The translations under genes and the position numbers were made by a program. 64,000 nucleotides of DNA from Brevipalpus yothersi (taxonomy: Eukaryota > Arthropoda > Arachnida > Trombidiformes > Tenuipalpidae): assembly GCA_003956705.1 (NCBI GenBank), contig QZCP01000123.1, forward strand, positions 62,001 through 126,000, given 5' to 3'. Each line of letters opens with the position of its first letter. Positions within the stretch are counted from its first letter, which is position 1. The notes under the pieces are model-generated. The model ran no database searches and was not told the origin of the DNA. It saw only the letters and a list, made by a program, of their open reading frames with translations. Below, in pieces: positions 47,676-61,839 of the stretch.

Positions 47676-48410
47676 TCATGTAGCTAGATTTGCAACTAGT
47701 TTGAATATTCCTATTTCGAGTGTTGAGATGGTAAAAATTTTGTAAAAAAAGAATAAAGAGTTGATTCGATTTGCTTCGAATGTTGAACTAAATTCAACAG
47801 TGTTACAGTGGAGTTAAGTAATGATCAAAGTGAAACTAAGTAGACATTCATTCGAGAGGCGATGAATCTGCAGAAATATGATTCCAAAAATTCCTAGAAA
47901 ATTCTTCAACTCATTTTACTACCCCTCAAAAGCAACAATTGACCCTGCTCATAGAAATTCCCAGTCACTGGATATATCATTTCGACATAGTAACAGCCAG
48001 TAAATTTTTGTACCAAACTTATGATAGCTAAGCAACTATTGACCGCAAGAGTATGTCCACAAGGTTATTTCGGATGATGGGCAAAGATGAAGAGATTTTG
48101 ATCGGTGAAAGTTCCACTAAATGAGGCTCTCGAGATTGAAGTAAAAAAAAGGACCTGCTCTGTATTCTGAGAAAGCTCGCTCCGAGAGATGATCTCGAGA
48201 GGGGAGAGAGAAAAGTAGATAGGCATAGCTAAAGCTAGGCATCGGACGTTAGCCCTCTCTCTCTCTCTCTCTATCTATCTTTCTTTCTCTTACTTTTCGG
48301 GCCCCTCTCTCGACTGGCAGCATCCTCATGATCATCAATGATATTGTTCAGATCGTTGACCGGTCATGGTCCGATGTTGCGCACCGATAAAAGTCGACTT
48401 AAGCTTTCGG

Positions 48411-48411
<1 letters not shown>

Positions 48412-48474
<63 letters not shown>
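48412..48474. repeat. (GA)n microsatellite
   Basis: About 60 nt of GA repeats. Confidence 0.95.
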
Positions 48475-48477
<3 letters not shown>

Positions 48478-49789
48478 AGAGCTGGAATGAAGTTTCTCTC
48501 GCCCGAAAACTCGCTGGGTTTGGGCGATGATGTACGGCCATTTGCGTTCAGGGAATGGGTTTACCGACGCAAAGTATGTGACCGCGGATGATCCGAAGCC
48601 GATCATCATCAAGTGAAGACGACGCACTGTGATTCCGGATTCTGACAAGTGACAATCAAGCCTCTTAGACTGCTCTCCATCTCTCTCTCTCTTGCTTTTG
48701 CTCTCTCTCTTCCCCTTCTATTCTGGAAAGCTGTAGATGATCCAGTGAGCGAGCCTCGTCACTTCACGATTTAATTTGTAATGATCGAAAATTCTGATAC
48801 TCTCTCAGTACCAATAAGAAGAAAGATGATTTTGCCAACATTTTATCCTCAACCTCAACCTTCATCTTCTTGCGCAATCAATGCACATGCACATTTTTCA
48901 TTGAGCCCTCTCATGCGTTTCCAAATTTGTAGAGAGATTAATCGAACGATGAGCTTGTAATCAAGTTCTGCTAAGGAACAACTCTACACTACTGTATATG
49001 TTGTATTACCATTGAAAGATTGGCAAAATTGAATAGAGAATAAGGAATATTTGAGTTTCACTTAGAACAAGAGATCAAATCTTATTGTCACCGAAAAATG
49101 TATACAATCGAATGACGTTTAGGTATGGTAGATATAATTCATAGTATATATGATGATGTACTTGTTGCTGTTGTGTTGGCCACGGAAGAGGAAAGTCACT
49201 CTCTCAACCCTTTTAGTACATTCAACTCTCGACTGTTGCTTGATTCTCGCTCTCATCTGAGAAAGAGAGAGAGAGAGAGAGAGCCCTTCTTCCCGAATGG
49301 AATAATTTTAACCACTCATGGCGATAATGTATCATACCACGAGGGCATAAAACCAGCAACAGTAACAACAAGAGTCACTTCCGCTCATTGATTACAAGTA
49401 ATCAAGTCGTTTATTCTGTCTGTTGACAGCATACATACATATATACTCAAAAGCTTGTTCGATTGTCCCTTTCCTTCCCCCTTTCCCCTTTTCCCTCCCC
49501 CAATCGATGCCAGTAAAACAATTAAAATTTGTTGGCCATCAAGTTTTTTCTTTAAACACAAAAATTTTTCCAATTCACCTCAACTCTGGCTGATGTGTGT
49601 TGTGTAAAAATAAAGCTCAATAGCCATTAGCATCGAAGATGCCAAGTTCGATCACACATGTACCATCAATAACATACAATACACACAACGCCTTTCTCAA
49701 AGGCATCACATCAATATATGGGCAAATTTTTGCCACATTTTCCTCATGTCCGAGTGATTATTTTCGCTCATTAGCTGTGGCCAATGGCC

Positions 49790-49855
<66 letters not shown>
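49790..49855. repeat. (GA)n microsatellite
   Basis: About 65 nt of GA repeats with one AAA interruption near the start. Confidence 0.95.
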
Positions 49856-49858
<3 letters not shown>

Positions 49859-50385
49859 TCAAGTAGAGCCAATGTGACAAGGAAAGCGATGTTTCAAGAT
49901 GATAGAGAAAGACAATCGATGATAATGCATGATCGCCCTTAAACTGGTTACTTTCACATGTTCCAATCGCCTCGTCATCTTTTATCTCTCTCTTTTTCTC
50001 TCTCTTTTCTACTTTCAACTTGCTCAACCAAGTTCCATGAGGCCTGACCACGTTGAACCATGGATCCAAGTGATTTTGAAGCGACCGGTGAACGAAACGA
50101 TTCATCAAATAGGTACAGGTTTTTGGATGTCGATTGTAGAGAAAGAGCTTATGCACACTTGATGGCCTGGCCATCGCTCTATCAAGAGGCTTTTCTCGTT
50201 TTATATCCAGCCTTTGGGATAGCCATTATCAGTCGTCTCTCTCTCTCTCTCGCTCTTTCAATCGCCCGAATCGATTCAGAAACTTGATTACAGCTATTAC
50301 ATGGAGAGAGAAAGAGAAAAGTTCCAGCATGATGAGTGAGAGAGAGAGAGCCGGCAAAACGATCAAGTGCCGATCTACTGTAGTA

Positions 50386-50431
<46 letters not shown>

Positions 50432-50730
50432 ATTTTTCGCCAAGCCAAGAGAGGCCATTAACATCGGACCGATGAGAAAGTGAATTGCAGCGTCATTCTG
50501 ATCATTTCAAGAAATGTTCATGATTTCGTGAACACGATTATTTAGCCCTGACGATTTTCGGTGCTCCCTATTGAACAAGTGATGTAAGTGGGGCTCAAGA
50601 GACTGGAGGGGCCAAAATCGAAATGTAGTCACTTTCACTACTTTTTTGCTCTCTCTCTTTTATTCAGTTTGGTAACGCTTTGCGATTTTTACCATGCTCA
50701 TGGGTATTGAATTGCCAGTATTTTAGAGGA

Positions 50731-50739
<9 letters not shown>

Positions 50740-50793
<54 letters not shown>

Positions 50794-51395
50794 NNNNNNN
50801 NNNNNNNNNNNNNNNNNNNNNNNNNNNNNNNNNNNNNNNNNNNNNNNNNNNNNNNNNNNNNNNNNNNNNNNNNNNNNNNNNNNNNNNNNNNNNNNNNNNN
50901 NNNNNNNNNNNNNNNNNNNNNNNNNNNNNNNNNNNNNNNNNNNNNNNNNNNNNNNNNNNNNNNNNNNNNNNNNNNNNNNNNNNNNNNNNNNNNNNNNNNN
51001 NNNNNNNNNNNNNNNNNNNNNNNNNNNNNNNNNNNNNNNNNNNNNNNNNNNNNNNNNNNNNNNNNNNNNNNNNNNNNNNNNNNNNNNNNNNNNNNNNNNN
51101 NNNNNNNNNNNNNNNNNNNNNNNNNNNNNNNNNNNNNNNNNNNNNNNNNNNNNNNNNNNNNNNNNNNNNNNNNNNNNNNNNNNNNNNNNNNNNNNNNNNN
51201 NNNNNNNNNNNNNNNNNNNNNNNNNNNNNNNNNNNNNNNNNNNNNNNNNNNNNNNNNNNNNNNNNNNNNNNNNNNNNNNNNNNNNNNNNNNNNNNNNNNN
51301 NNNNNNNNNNNNNNNNNNNNNNNNNNNNNNNNNNNNNNNNNNNNNNNNNNNNNNNNNNNNNNNNNNNNNNNNNNNNNNNNNNNNNNNNNNNNNNN

Positions 51396-51448
<53 letters not shown>
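50740..51448. repeat. (GA)n array interrupted by a 602-nt assembly gap
   Basis: GA repeats run into N at 50794 and resume at 51396. The N run (50794-51395) is an assembly gap, so true array length and gap content are unknown. The long ORFs across it are artefacts. Confidence 0.95.
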
Positions 51449-51451
<3 letters not shown>

Positions 51452-52220
51452 AAGTGAGCACCAAAAAGCTTCTCTTTCATTTTATTGAAAAAAAGCCTAC
51501 GAAGTAAGCTGATAAAATGGTGCAAATGTTGACACCCACCAGCCATTTGCAATGTCCATGAACCAGACGAAAAAATTTCTATGGATCATTTCGACTGTAG
51601 CAGTAATTGGAGAAGTACTTGCGAGCTCTCGCTTGCCTCCAGAGTGGGGAAGGAGAGAGTTTTGGAATTTCGAATAAATAATTCGATATTAATATATACA
51701 GTGAGAATATGAATCCATTTGACCAAAGATGGGCAGGTAAACTTCACCTTCATACTGTATGCATAAAACTATGATTAGCATTCAATCGAATAACTCATTT
51801 GATCACTTATCTGGATGCCCTTTCCACTTGGAAATGGTTTGAATTAAATACAAATTGTAAAGGGTTGCTTTTGATTTGTGAAAAATAAATAAGAGGAGGA
51901 GGAAGAAGATAAAGATGGAGATGAAGAGGAAGAAGGAGAAGAAAAAGACCAGTGCCATCAAATAATATTGAACTACATATATCATTCTGAGAGGAAAGGG
52001 AGAAAGAGAGAGAGAAATGGACCCGTTCATCTAAAGAGAGAGAGAGAGAGAATATATATATCAGTATTCAAGATCATTTTTTGGGCAAAAGAATTATGAG
52101 GCTGAACTTGTCCGAATCAAGGAAGCGATAGTGAAGAAGACCTTCGGTCGGGCGCTACTTTAGTGTGTGTGTGGATGTGTATAATTCGTTTATTCCGTGT
52201 AATCATTGGGGCAAGAGTGA

Positions 52221-52262
<42 letters not shown>

Positions 52263-53779
52263 TCATCTTCATCTTTGCAAGTCTTTGCCTCCTCTTTTCC
52301 CAACAGTTTGTGTCATCAGAAGTGAGCAAGATTTCAATTATCAAAAACCGATATGATGATAGCCGCCAGGCTTTCTCGATCTCACCTGAAATGCACACCG
52401 AAAAATCATCATCCATCCACCACTATCAGTCTGAATTCGTAATCAAGCATAAGAATCAAAGGTAAACGGATAGTTTCCCCTGAACACACACTGCTTGATG
52501 TATTCCCTTCTCTCTCTCTCTACCGAAAATTTTTTTGAACTTGCTTAAATTCTGGGCAACTTGAACGTTTACCTTTGCTCATCTCTCGTCGTAGGACGTC
52601 CGATTTTGAGATGAAAAATTTCCCACTCAAAACACTTGTCAATCCACTCAGACCGTCCGTGAAGCTCGTTAAAGTCACATTCCAGGAATCTGAGAACCTC
52701 AACTTCTATTTCTCTCTCTTTCTATTTCTCTCTCTCTCTCGAAATTCTCGACCAGAAACGGAAAAACATCGAGCAACGACCAAGTCGTTGACTGACTATG
52801 GCCCTTATTTACCGTCTCACATCAACTCGGTCCGAAACCGGGCAAAATTGTCTAAACTTGACCTCCAAGTCCAGGTCAAGTCCAGCGAGCTCGGTGTTCT
52901 CAACTTTTCTCTCTCTTTCTCTTCGGCCACTAATTTGGCCACTGACCATGAATTGCGTTTGATGCGATCTTGAAGATCTTGAAGAGAGAGAGAGAGAACT
53001 CAGTATGAAACACGAGAATGGCCAAAACTCAGCACGCTCAGACTACATTGCCTCTTCTTCTTCTTCATCTTCTTTTTCCTTCTCTTCTTCTTCTTCTTTC
53101 CAAGTAAGGAAAGCAAATCTTATGGCCCCTCTTCAGGCCACTTTCTCGTTGTTTAGCTACTCTCTCACTAATCGGCCGATGCTCACTGGTTTGTTTCCCT
53201 CCTCGATATATATATGATGGCAAGTTTAATTTGATTGCACTTTTATAGAATATAGTTCGCTCGATCGCTGAGGCCACTTTGGACCCGAATCACACATTGG
53301 CAGCATGAGCGTTAGAGAAAGGTAGAGAGAAAGAAAACTGCATCAATAGAACCCGTACGCACAGGGCCAGCGCCGTACCCATGCCCCTTGTCAGTCCGGA
53401 TCGGAATGGCTTTCTTCCACCTGCCCAAATCACCGCCCCGACTGGCCCATCAAACGGACTGCCCAGTTCAATCGAGAAAGAATATCTCACTGGCCTGGAG
53501 GAATCAGAATATATACATTTTCATCTCTTCCCTTTTATTTTCTCTCTCTTTCTCTCATCTTTCTCTCTCTCTCTCTCTTCGCTTACCTTGATAGATCGAG
53601 TTGATTGGCCGACCTCTCAGGCCACTCGCTTTACAACAAGCCAAGCCGTCTTCTTATTTCTTTCTCTCTCTCTCTCTTTTTCGCTATCTCGTTCACGTAG
53701 CTACGTCAAAACGATTCATGCTGTCAGCCGAAAGATGCTGATACATCTTCAGGTCGGAGACTAGCCGGGCCAGTCTGCC

Positions 53780-53824
<45 letters not shown>

Positions 53825-53966
53825 CGAATAATCGTTAACCAAGGAAATAACAGAGTTATGTATAATAGCCCGCTTGAAGATGCGACGTACGAACGATTCT
53901 CACACACAGTTAACTGGCGAAGATAATCATGTTTCCCCCAAGAATAAGAATAAAAGAGATGCAGGA

Positions 53967-54014
<48 letters not shown>

Positions 54015-54832
54015 GGCAAATCGGGCAGGTAAGAGGGGAGCTGTTGCTTTTGATCACGACATCAAGTGTTTTTTCTCGGAGCGAAAGAGAAAGAGATGGG
54101 CATCATCATGATTGTGGAAAGCAAACTTGATCCGTGAGAGAAGTCAAGGGAAAAAGGAAGGTAAAACATCGATCTCATCTTTTTTGCTCAGTTTGATACT
54201 GGAAAAGAGCGTATCTGTGTGTATCTGGCCGGATAAAGTCACGAGATGATAAGAAAGTGAGTGAAATTAAAATCAGATGAAATGTAAGTCTACTACTAGA
54301 CATGCAAAAAAAGATCAAGAAGCAATCTCGATCGATGATCTAATACAGGTATGTGTCTGAGCTTTATCATAGAGCATGAAGACAAATGATTGAGAGTCTT
54401 AACAGGCTATTGCCGGTGTTACCTAGGAAAAGCTCCAATTCGTACTCGACCCTCGAACTCCTATGGACACGAAAGAGAGCGAGAAAGAGAGAAGGAAAAC
54501 TTTGGACTTTGAGCTGTTTTCTTTCCTCAAGCCTCTTGACAAAATCGCAAGTCTCTTGATGCTGGTTATCATTCGAATCACATCCAGCAAGTGGAAAGAC
54601 AAACAAAAAGTCAACTACGAACATTGAGTTGGCCCTCTTTGGCTTGCTGAGGGCCACAGTAAGCCAGGCAGAGAGACAGAGAAGAGAAACACTCAAGCGT
54701 CCAGGACAACGCGAAATAGTTTCGCTTCGTTGGCCGAATATTGGCCTTAAGGAGCGTACATACACACATATACCAGAAAAAATATCAAGAGTGGACCTCT
54801 CTATCTTATATACATGTATATGCCTCTGCAAT

Positions 54833-54875
<43 letters not shown>

Positions 54876-55571
54876 AGCCCACGTTTCCGTGCTTCCACAT
54901 CGATTGATGTGGCCTGTCCTGCAGGGTAGAGATACTGGACGGAATTTTAGCCGCTCTTATAAGCCCGCTCCTTCAGCGTGGACTCATCTCTTCTCTTCTT
55001 CTTCTCTATCTCTCTCTTTTGCTCATCTCGAGCCCAAAAACTATCTTTTTTCCACGAAATAAGTAAGCTTTCCGTGTGTGTGTGCCGGGCCATCATGATC
55101 GACACGCTGGGTTTAGATTAGAAAATTTTCTCTCTCCTTCCCTATTTCTCAACTGATCGCCATCATGAGGATGAAAATTTTCTGAAAGCAATTATTTTTG
55201 GCCACCAGGAATAGAACTTGTCTCAGCTTAGCTCACACTAGTACGCGAAGTGATATTCCATGTGATATTCTTTTTCCCACATGTACTAGAGTGTATAAAC
55301 TGGTTCGAACACACGTGTATAAGGCTTTGTTTAGATCACCATCATGTGGCCAAACTAGTTTTTTTTCGAAAGTTCCATGAGATAATGCTTGCCGGGCCAG
55401 AATATCAGAGCATTATTCAAGGCCAACTGATTGGATTACTTACAAACAGATCGGCCTGAGCGAGCTGTTCATCGGGCGCGAAGAGAAAGAGAGAGAGAGA
55501 TAGAATGCAATTCGTTGATCCCGCGATTCATGGCAGCGGGACATACACATACATATACACCGTCCGGTGGT

Positions 55572-55609
<38 letters not shown>

Positions 55610-56610
55610 GGAAGATGTTCGCCATCTTTTCTGGTTCGAGAGAGAGAAAAAAATCTTCTCTTGATGTGGGCTGCCGAACTTGATATTCTACTAAATTCTC
55701 TTCACGAAAAAAGATTTTTCGAGAGTGAGATAGAAAGAGATAGAAAAATAGAGAGAGAAAGAGAGGCTTGAAGTTTTTCTGGATCGTTTCTGGGCAACGA
55801 AAAAAGGGCGGAAAAAAGCTCAGGCCACTATTTCTACCTGCTTTTCTCGGCTTTACTTGGCTCCTTCGCACGTTGACCCCATCAAAAACGAGAGAACAAG
55901 TGAAAAGAGAAAAGAGAGAAGGGCATTCCTAAGGCGAACAAGTGAGCAATCAGGAAAGGGAGAGAAAACTATCATGAATAGACGAAAGAGAAAGAGAGAC
56001 GGTGTATAGTATCAGAAGCTCTACACACTCTCTCTTTTTGCATGTAAAAAACTTGTCTTGGAAAATCGACTTGAGAAACCCCTTAGCATTATGCCCATCC
56101 AGTCCCCCTCGAAGGAATACCACCCCCAGCCCCCACCCCACTGCCACCCCTTGACAAGAGACTCTCTCTTTTCGCTTTCTTAATTTCGCACCGAGCAACA
56201 CGCCGGCGCTTGCATCATCCAGTAGTAGCGAAAAATCTCAGCCCATCATCATGGAGCGGCATCGAACCGTCATCCGGCCGGGGCGAAGAGGACATCTACC
56301 TGATTCGCAAATCTTCTTCTTTCCTCGGATCACGGCCTTCCAATACAAAATAAAGGTGAGCAGCCCGGTGAGCGAGCCAGAAAGAGAGAGAGAGAGAGAG
56401 AAAACTGAAATAAGCGAAACCAGATTGAAGAGAAAATTACCAGAATGGAACCGAAAAATATTCGTTCGATAAAACATGGAGAGAAAGAGAGAGAGAGAGA
56501 GAGTCGGCCAATGGCCTAGCAGTGGCTTAGGGACGCGAGGAACATCGCAAATCAGCTTGTCATGCTTGAAAGGAAACAGAAGCAAGAAAGGCACGTAATA
56601 CCGGTGTGTG

Positions 56611-56645
<35 letters not shown>

Positions 56646-57763
56646 TGAAATACTGACATTACTTTGCCTGGTGATTATTTTTCGAAAATTAAAATAACTT
56701 TCTTTCTATCAGGACATTTATCTTTTGTAACCTTCGAAATGATCTTCTTTTTCTCCCACCAAAAAAATTCACCAGTAGTGTGCACTGTGTGTGAAAAATT
56801 GATTTTTGATTTGTTACCTTACATAGAGCGAGATAGGATCGTCCATATTTATCATCGGTTTCGAATCAAAATACGAAGAAAAATAAGAAACGTGAACGAT
56901 CAAATATTTTTAGAGGCAAAAAAGTTATGAATCAAAGCGAAAAAATGCCGTCAAAATAGCGATGAATTAAAAGCGAGAGTAAAAAACATTTTGCATCTGG
57001 ATTGCCTATGGAATATGAAACCAAAGTGCCGTTCACATGTAGCGGACTTTGGCTTATCGGTATAAACAAAGTTTGCAATCAAAGCAATTATTTTTCTCAC
57101 ACTTCATTCTAACCGTCTCTCTATTCGATTCCAAGTGATACATACAAAATCGCATGCAAATGAGAGTGAGAAAAAGAGAGGTAATATGAGGGAGTAGATA
57201 TGGAAAAAAAGATGAGATAAAAAATAATTTACACACTTACCCAGTCAAAAGGGAATAGTTTGCTTTCTTTGCACACACAGACCACTATCGCGCGCGGGCC
57301 AAGTACAGGTATATGTATATTCAGCAGGTATACACACTCAGCAGGTATTAGGGAATAGGGAATATCAGGACTCAGAGAGAAGAGGAATTGCCGGTGAATC
57401 GAAGTGAGTGAAAGTGAATGGAAAGCACGATTGATGAACAATGGCTTCTCTATCTTGCTCTGTTCTCGCAAAAATTATGTGGGTGAGGCCAGAGAGCGGC
57501 CTTTCACTATGTATGTATGTATGTATGTGTATGTGTGTGTGTCTCTCGATTGTTCGTTGTTCCGAAAATCTTCTCTCTCTCCTCTTATATTCTCTTTTCT
57601 ACTTATCGAAACTGGCTTCAAGCGCGCTGGAGCATCTCACAGAGTATATATGTATGCTTGGTGAGTGAGAAAGAAAGCCCATCTAGAGACAGGTACTTCG
57701 GTGGTCATTAGCCCGTTCTGAGCAGTCCCCATGCGAAAGGAATCTCTCGCTCGGGGCTCTATC

Positions 57764-57766
<3 letters not shown>

Positions 57767-57818
<52 letters not shown>
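57767..57818. repeat. (GA)n microsatellite
   Basis: About 52 nt of perfect GA repeats. Confidence 0.95.
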
Positions 57819-57822
<4 letters not shown>

Positions 57823-59229
57823 AGAAGAAAAAAGTTAGTAGTAGTAGAAGAAAGAAGAGCCCATTGCGATTGTGGCCCATTCGATGAACTAGTGAGAGAA
57901 AGAGAGCCCCCCCAAGAATGCTTATAGCTATGCTTAGAGCATTTTGATAGCCGAGACAAGAAGGCAAAATAATCACAAAGCTGGCCAAATGAGAGGGAGA
58001 GAGAGAGAGAGTTTGTCTACAAACAAATTGTTCTCATGCGATTGTATTTTCTATGTGTATTACGTTGGGAATCGAGAGGAAAAAATTCTTGGGGGCTTGA
58101 TTCGTGTAAGAGTAATTTTCCATCAGATCGTGAAATGAATCGAAACTTGAGAATAGAAGTTAAGTTCAGAGAACTTGGTGAAAAAGTACATGTACATGTA
58201 TTTCTGAACAATCGATGAGTGTGCGTTCTTTTTTTCTTGAGAATATCAGAGAGAGAGAAAATTTTGTCAAAACTGTCAATTGAGCTCTCCTCTATTCTCA
58301 GTTGGTTGGCGATAGAAAAATGGAAATTGAATCTTTTGTTTGAGTGACTAATTGTAATTTGAGTATATACCGAATATTTACTTTTTGGAGACCGACGAAA
58401 AAAAAAGTTTCCACGGTCGAACGCCCTCGATTCCACATAGGACCACAGGATCCAAGAGCGAGACCTGCTATTCGGGATCCCATGTGGATACATTATAAGT
58501 GCCACCGATTCATGTCCTGTCACGTCGAAATTTTCTTTTTCTTTTTTCGCCTACCTGCGCTCAAAGAATACAAGTATACAAGTATCGAAACCTCTACAGC
58601 ATCGATGGGCGAAGAGCGATCGTTTTTGAATTTTCAAAAATGCTCCTCACTCTCGAAGGCCACCAGCGAAGTTTTTTTTGGTCCTATCAAATCGAGCCAC
58701 AAATTGAGAGTTTTAGTTATCGTATAGAACCGGTCTCTAGGCCCGAAAAAATGCTTCTAGGACCAACCCATCTCGTTTTGGGCTCTTGAGAACCTCTCAA
58801 ATGCATTTCGAAACTTGACTATTCCAACTTTGCTAAACTTTTTTTCAAACCCCTCACCTCAGTGGCATCTTGGGACAGGGTATCGAATCAACTTGGCAGA
58901 TTCTTCGAATCACATCATGATGTTTAAGTAATTTACAAAATCCAAAGAACAGTTTTTCAGTCTTAAAATTAAACCTTAGTACGCATCATTCATCGCTCTG
59001 GCTTACGAAAAATTATTATTAACAATTGAACTTGACGATCCACAAGATTTCTAATTGAGTTTTTCGAAACTGAATTATTTAACTTGATAGCTTAAGTTGT
59101 CTCTTATTTGCTTCTTGATTTTGCTCGCATCATTCATTAATTTCGGAAAAAATCAATTTACACTCGATAAAAATAAAATTTATTTTCAAAAGCTCCAATA
59201 AATGCACTGAATGCACTGAATGGTACAAT

Positions 59230-59600
59230 TTTGAAGTACTTCCTTTGATAATCAACTAGCGGATCTCATTTTCATAGAAAATCGTAACTTTTGAAAGTCG
59301 ATCTTGTTCGAATCCTATGTTCTCAAGAGAACATAAAACTGTACAGAATTCATTAGAAATTTATGCAAAAACTAGAGGATCTGTCTAATCGTTTTCGTAA
59401 TTAAACGTTTGCTGGATTATCGATTTTTCCTCTGAACACCTGGAACCTTTGAGTCTTTTGAAACCAGAAGTTGGAAGGGAAAAAATCTCTCACATTTGTT
59501 TAACTCAAAAATTGAGTTACAGAGAGAGTTTAACCGATTATTTTGCTTCACAAAAGGTTTCGAAAGTTTTCTTAGTTAGTTTTGAGTGGTTCCCAAAAAG
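59230..59600. repeat. Dispersed repeat, copy 1
   Basis: About 370 nt matching 62629-62975 in direct orientation (roughly 85% by eye). It starts GAAGTACTTCCTTTGATAAT and ends GTTAGTTTTGAGTGG. A weaker relative lies at 63748-64000. Confidence 0.8.
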
Positions 59601-59747
59601 AAATTCATGGTGTAGGGCTGTTTTGTTCTTCATTCAATTTGATTCAAATTTAATCGAAACTCAATTCAACTCGAGTCTTCTTAGATGATCGACTTGGTGA
59701 ATTGGTGCTTTTTGCTAACCTTTCTGATAACGATCCTAAATCGGTCC

Positions 59748-61207
59748 TCACACGCTTTCGATTATCAATTCGATTCGATTTGTTTGCTCATCATCAAGAT
59801 TTCCACGATCTTCGAAATCATTTTCAACGAGATTGTCATACGTTTGGCAATCGAATGATTCCATCAAAGATTCACTAGGATCTACAGGCTTGGTAGGTGA
59901 TTTCGACTTTTTATAATAATCTTCCATGGCTTTTAGAATAGCTCGGTGATGCGGAATCGAGCCATCTAATTTATATTCATCCTTTTTCTTCAACTCTGTA
60001 CCAAAACGATTAAATCGTTCCCTCAAAAGTCTAAAGACAGGATTTCTGAGCCACTATTTCTTCTTTTCTTTAGTCAATCCAAAAGTTTCGAATATTGCTG
60101 AAAAATATTTATCAATCAAGACAATTGTTGGTCAAGCGATTTACAAGATCATGGGTATTAGTATTAGTAAAAAAAATCCCCTACCAACTACTTTCTTCTG
60201 TTCCATCTTAGATAAAGGTGGACGATAAGTGCCTTGGTCGCTGGGTCTCTTTTTGGCACTCGTCTCATCCATCGGGAAACGAAAGTGTGCGACCATAAAT
60301 AAATCGTAGCTGCAAGTCAGGACTCCTCTTATGAAAGCAATTGTATCCATTATTTTTTTTTGATTTGCTGATTCATTTATAAATTGGATAAGCTTCTGGT
60401 GAGCATTTTCGTCCATCCATTGAGTAACTGGACCCTCTCGATATTTTTCCATCCATTTATCTTTATTATCAAAAAATTCAGCTATGAGAAGTCTCATCTC
60501 AGCATCTCCTTCTGACATGGCACCTTTTCTGGTATCAGAGACAACATATCGCACTAATTTAATAGATTCTTGCATTTTAACCATTTTTTCTTCAATTTTA
60601 TCGATTCGAGATTTGAGATTATTTTCGATCTTCTCCAAACGATAATCCAATCCTTGAAAATGATTATCCATTTTATTCATGATTTGCTGGAAATCTTTGC
60701 TTGTAGAAGATGATGATGATTGAGAAGATTGGAGCTCGTTTCTTGAATTCATCTCCATGATTTTATTTATTACTTTTTCTCTCAATTTCTTGACATTTGA
60801 TAGAGAACCAATATACAAGATTCGGTTCTCGAACTTTTTCATCATTGGATTATCTTTTTCGAACAATTCCTTGTGTAATTCTTTATGTAGGTGTGGAATG
60901 AGGGGGATTCCAACTCGAATGGCCCGTGAGCAGATTATATATGCTTTTCCAGGATCTTGATCGAATGTATCGCTCCTTTGACTCAGCAATTTATTGTCAG
61001 AAATACAATATGTTTCATGATGGACTAAAAAATATAAATGAAATGATGAGAAAAGAAAGAATGATCCCTTGAAAGAAGCTTACCATCTATTTGATGACTG
61101 TTTTCCAACATTTCCACATGATTTTCGCAGGTTTCCCACTCATTGACACAGAACTTGATAATTTCTTGTCTATCTTCATCACTCAATTGACTCAAATCTT
61201 CACCCAT
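59748..61207 (-). pseudogene. Unrecognised coiled-coil gene, broken by one in-frame stop, 3 exons
   Basis: Minus-strand exons are 61084-61207 (from ATG, MGEDLSQLSDEDRQEI), about 60185-61024, and about 59748-60097. They join in phase via GT-AG introns. The third exon has a TAG around 60052-60054 after TKEKKK; beyond it the same frame continues for about 100 codons to a stop at 59748. The middle exon has PGKAYIICSRAIRVGIPLIPHL, a Ser run, then a coiled coil (NKMDNHFQGLDYRLEKIENNL and on). A helical region and DETSAKKRPSDQGTYRPPL follow. No family recognised. Either the protein ends at the TAG (about 335 aa, which would be functional) or the gene is recently inactivated. It faces the patchwork region. 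Confidence 0.5.
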
Positions 61208-61292
61208 TATTATGAAGAGAAAACACTAACTCAATATATTTATTTATAAATTTTTATCATATGAGGAATTAATTCTCAGCCACGATGATACC

Positions 61293-61804
61293 AATAGTTG
61301 ATAGGTTGATGATAACAGAGTGTCTTGGATGAGAGAAAGATAATATCGAGTGGTGAGCTTCGAATACATAATCAAATAGTCAGAGAGTCACAGGGAGAGA
61401 GAGGAAAAAGACTCAAGAAATATGTATATACAAAATACGTGTGTAATCGAGCAACTGGAAAATTAGCGATCGCATACAAACAGTAACTGCGAAAAGAAAC
61501 ACACACACAACAAATCTGGTGAATGTGATGAAATTAGTATTCCAAAAAATTTGCACAAGAGTCAGATTGTTACGAGGTGATGGCCTGACTCGCTGGCACG
61601 CTGACCAAAGACAACACACACATCATGTGTGTGTATGGGATAAGTTCAATAAGTCACACATAAGCATATACAAATAAGATTGGTTTATCAAATGAATGTA
61701 TATATCAAATTAAAGAGTAATTAGAAAATTGTGGGAAAAAGATTACAAAATAAGTTGGTAAGTTGGTAAATGTTGTCACACACAGTACTGATAGAATGTG
61801 TTTT
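61293..61804 (+). repeat. Patchwork segment A (direct copy of 40830-41355)
   Basis: Near-identical over about 510 nt (both contain GATAGGTTGATGATAACAGA, GCGATCGCATACAAACAG and TTGGCACGCTGA-type blocks). The main differences are single bases and a shorter CA tract here. Confidence 0.92.
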
Positions 61805-61839
61805 AAAAACACTGTTTTACTTGTGCGAGTGTGCGTAAA

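Larger units (their letters stand above)
47676..59747. other. GA/TC-rich gene-poor stretch with assembly gap
   Basis: No gene supported. It contains many GA/TC arrays (48412-48474, 49790-49855, 50390-50430, around the gap, 52226-52259, 53785-53821, 53971-54011, 54836-54873, 55574-55606, 57767-57818). ORFs are mostly low-complexity translations. 56224-56463, 57549-57650 and 58011-59600 are copied into the patchwork at 61.8-63.0 kb. Confidence 0.5.

Noticed and set aside
50664..51552. Long ORFs of 266-284 codons on both strands
   Set aside because: They read through the N gap and GA arrays (RERERE/SLSLSL), so they are artefacts.
60897..60913. Single G-run (GAATGAGGGGGATTCC) resembling the MULE-associated motif
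   Set aside because: It has one G run only and lies in coding sequence for IPLIP; a chance match.
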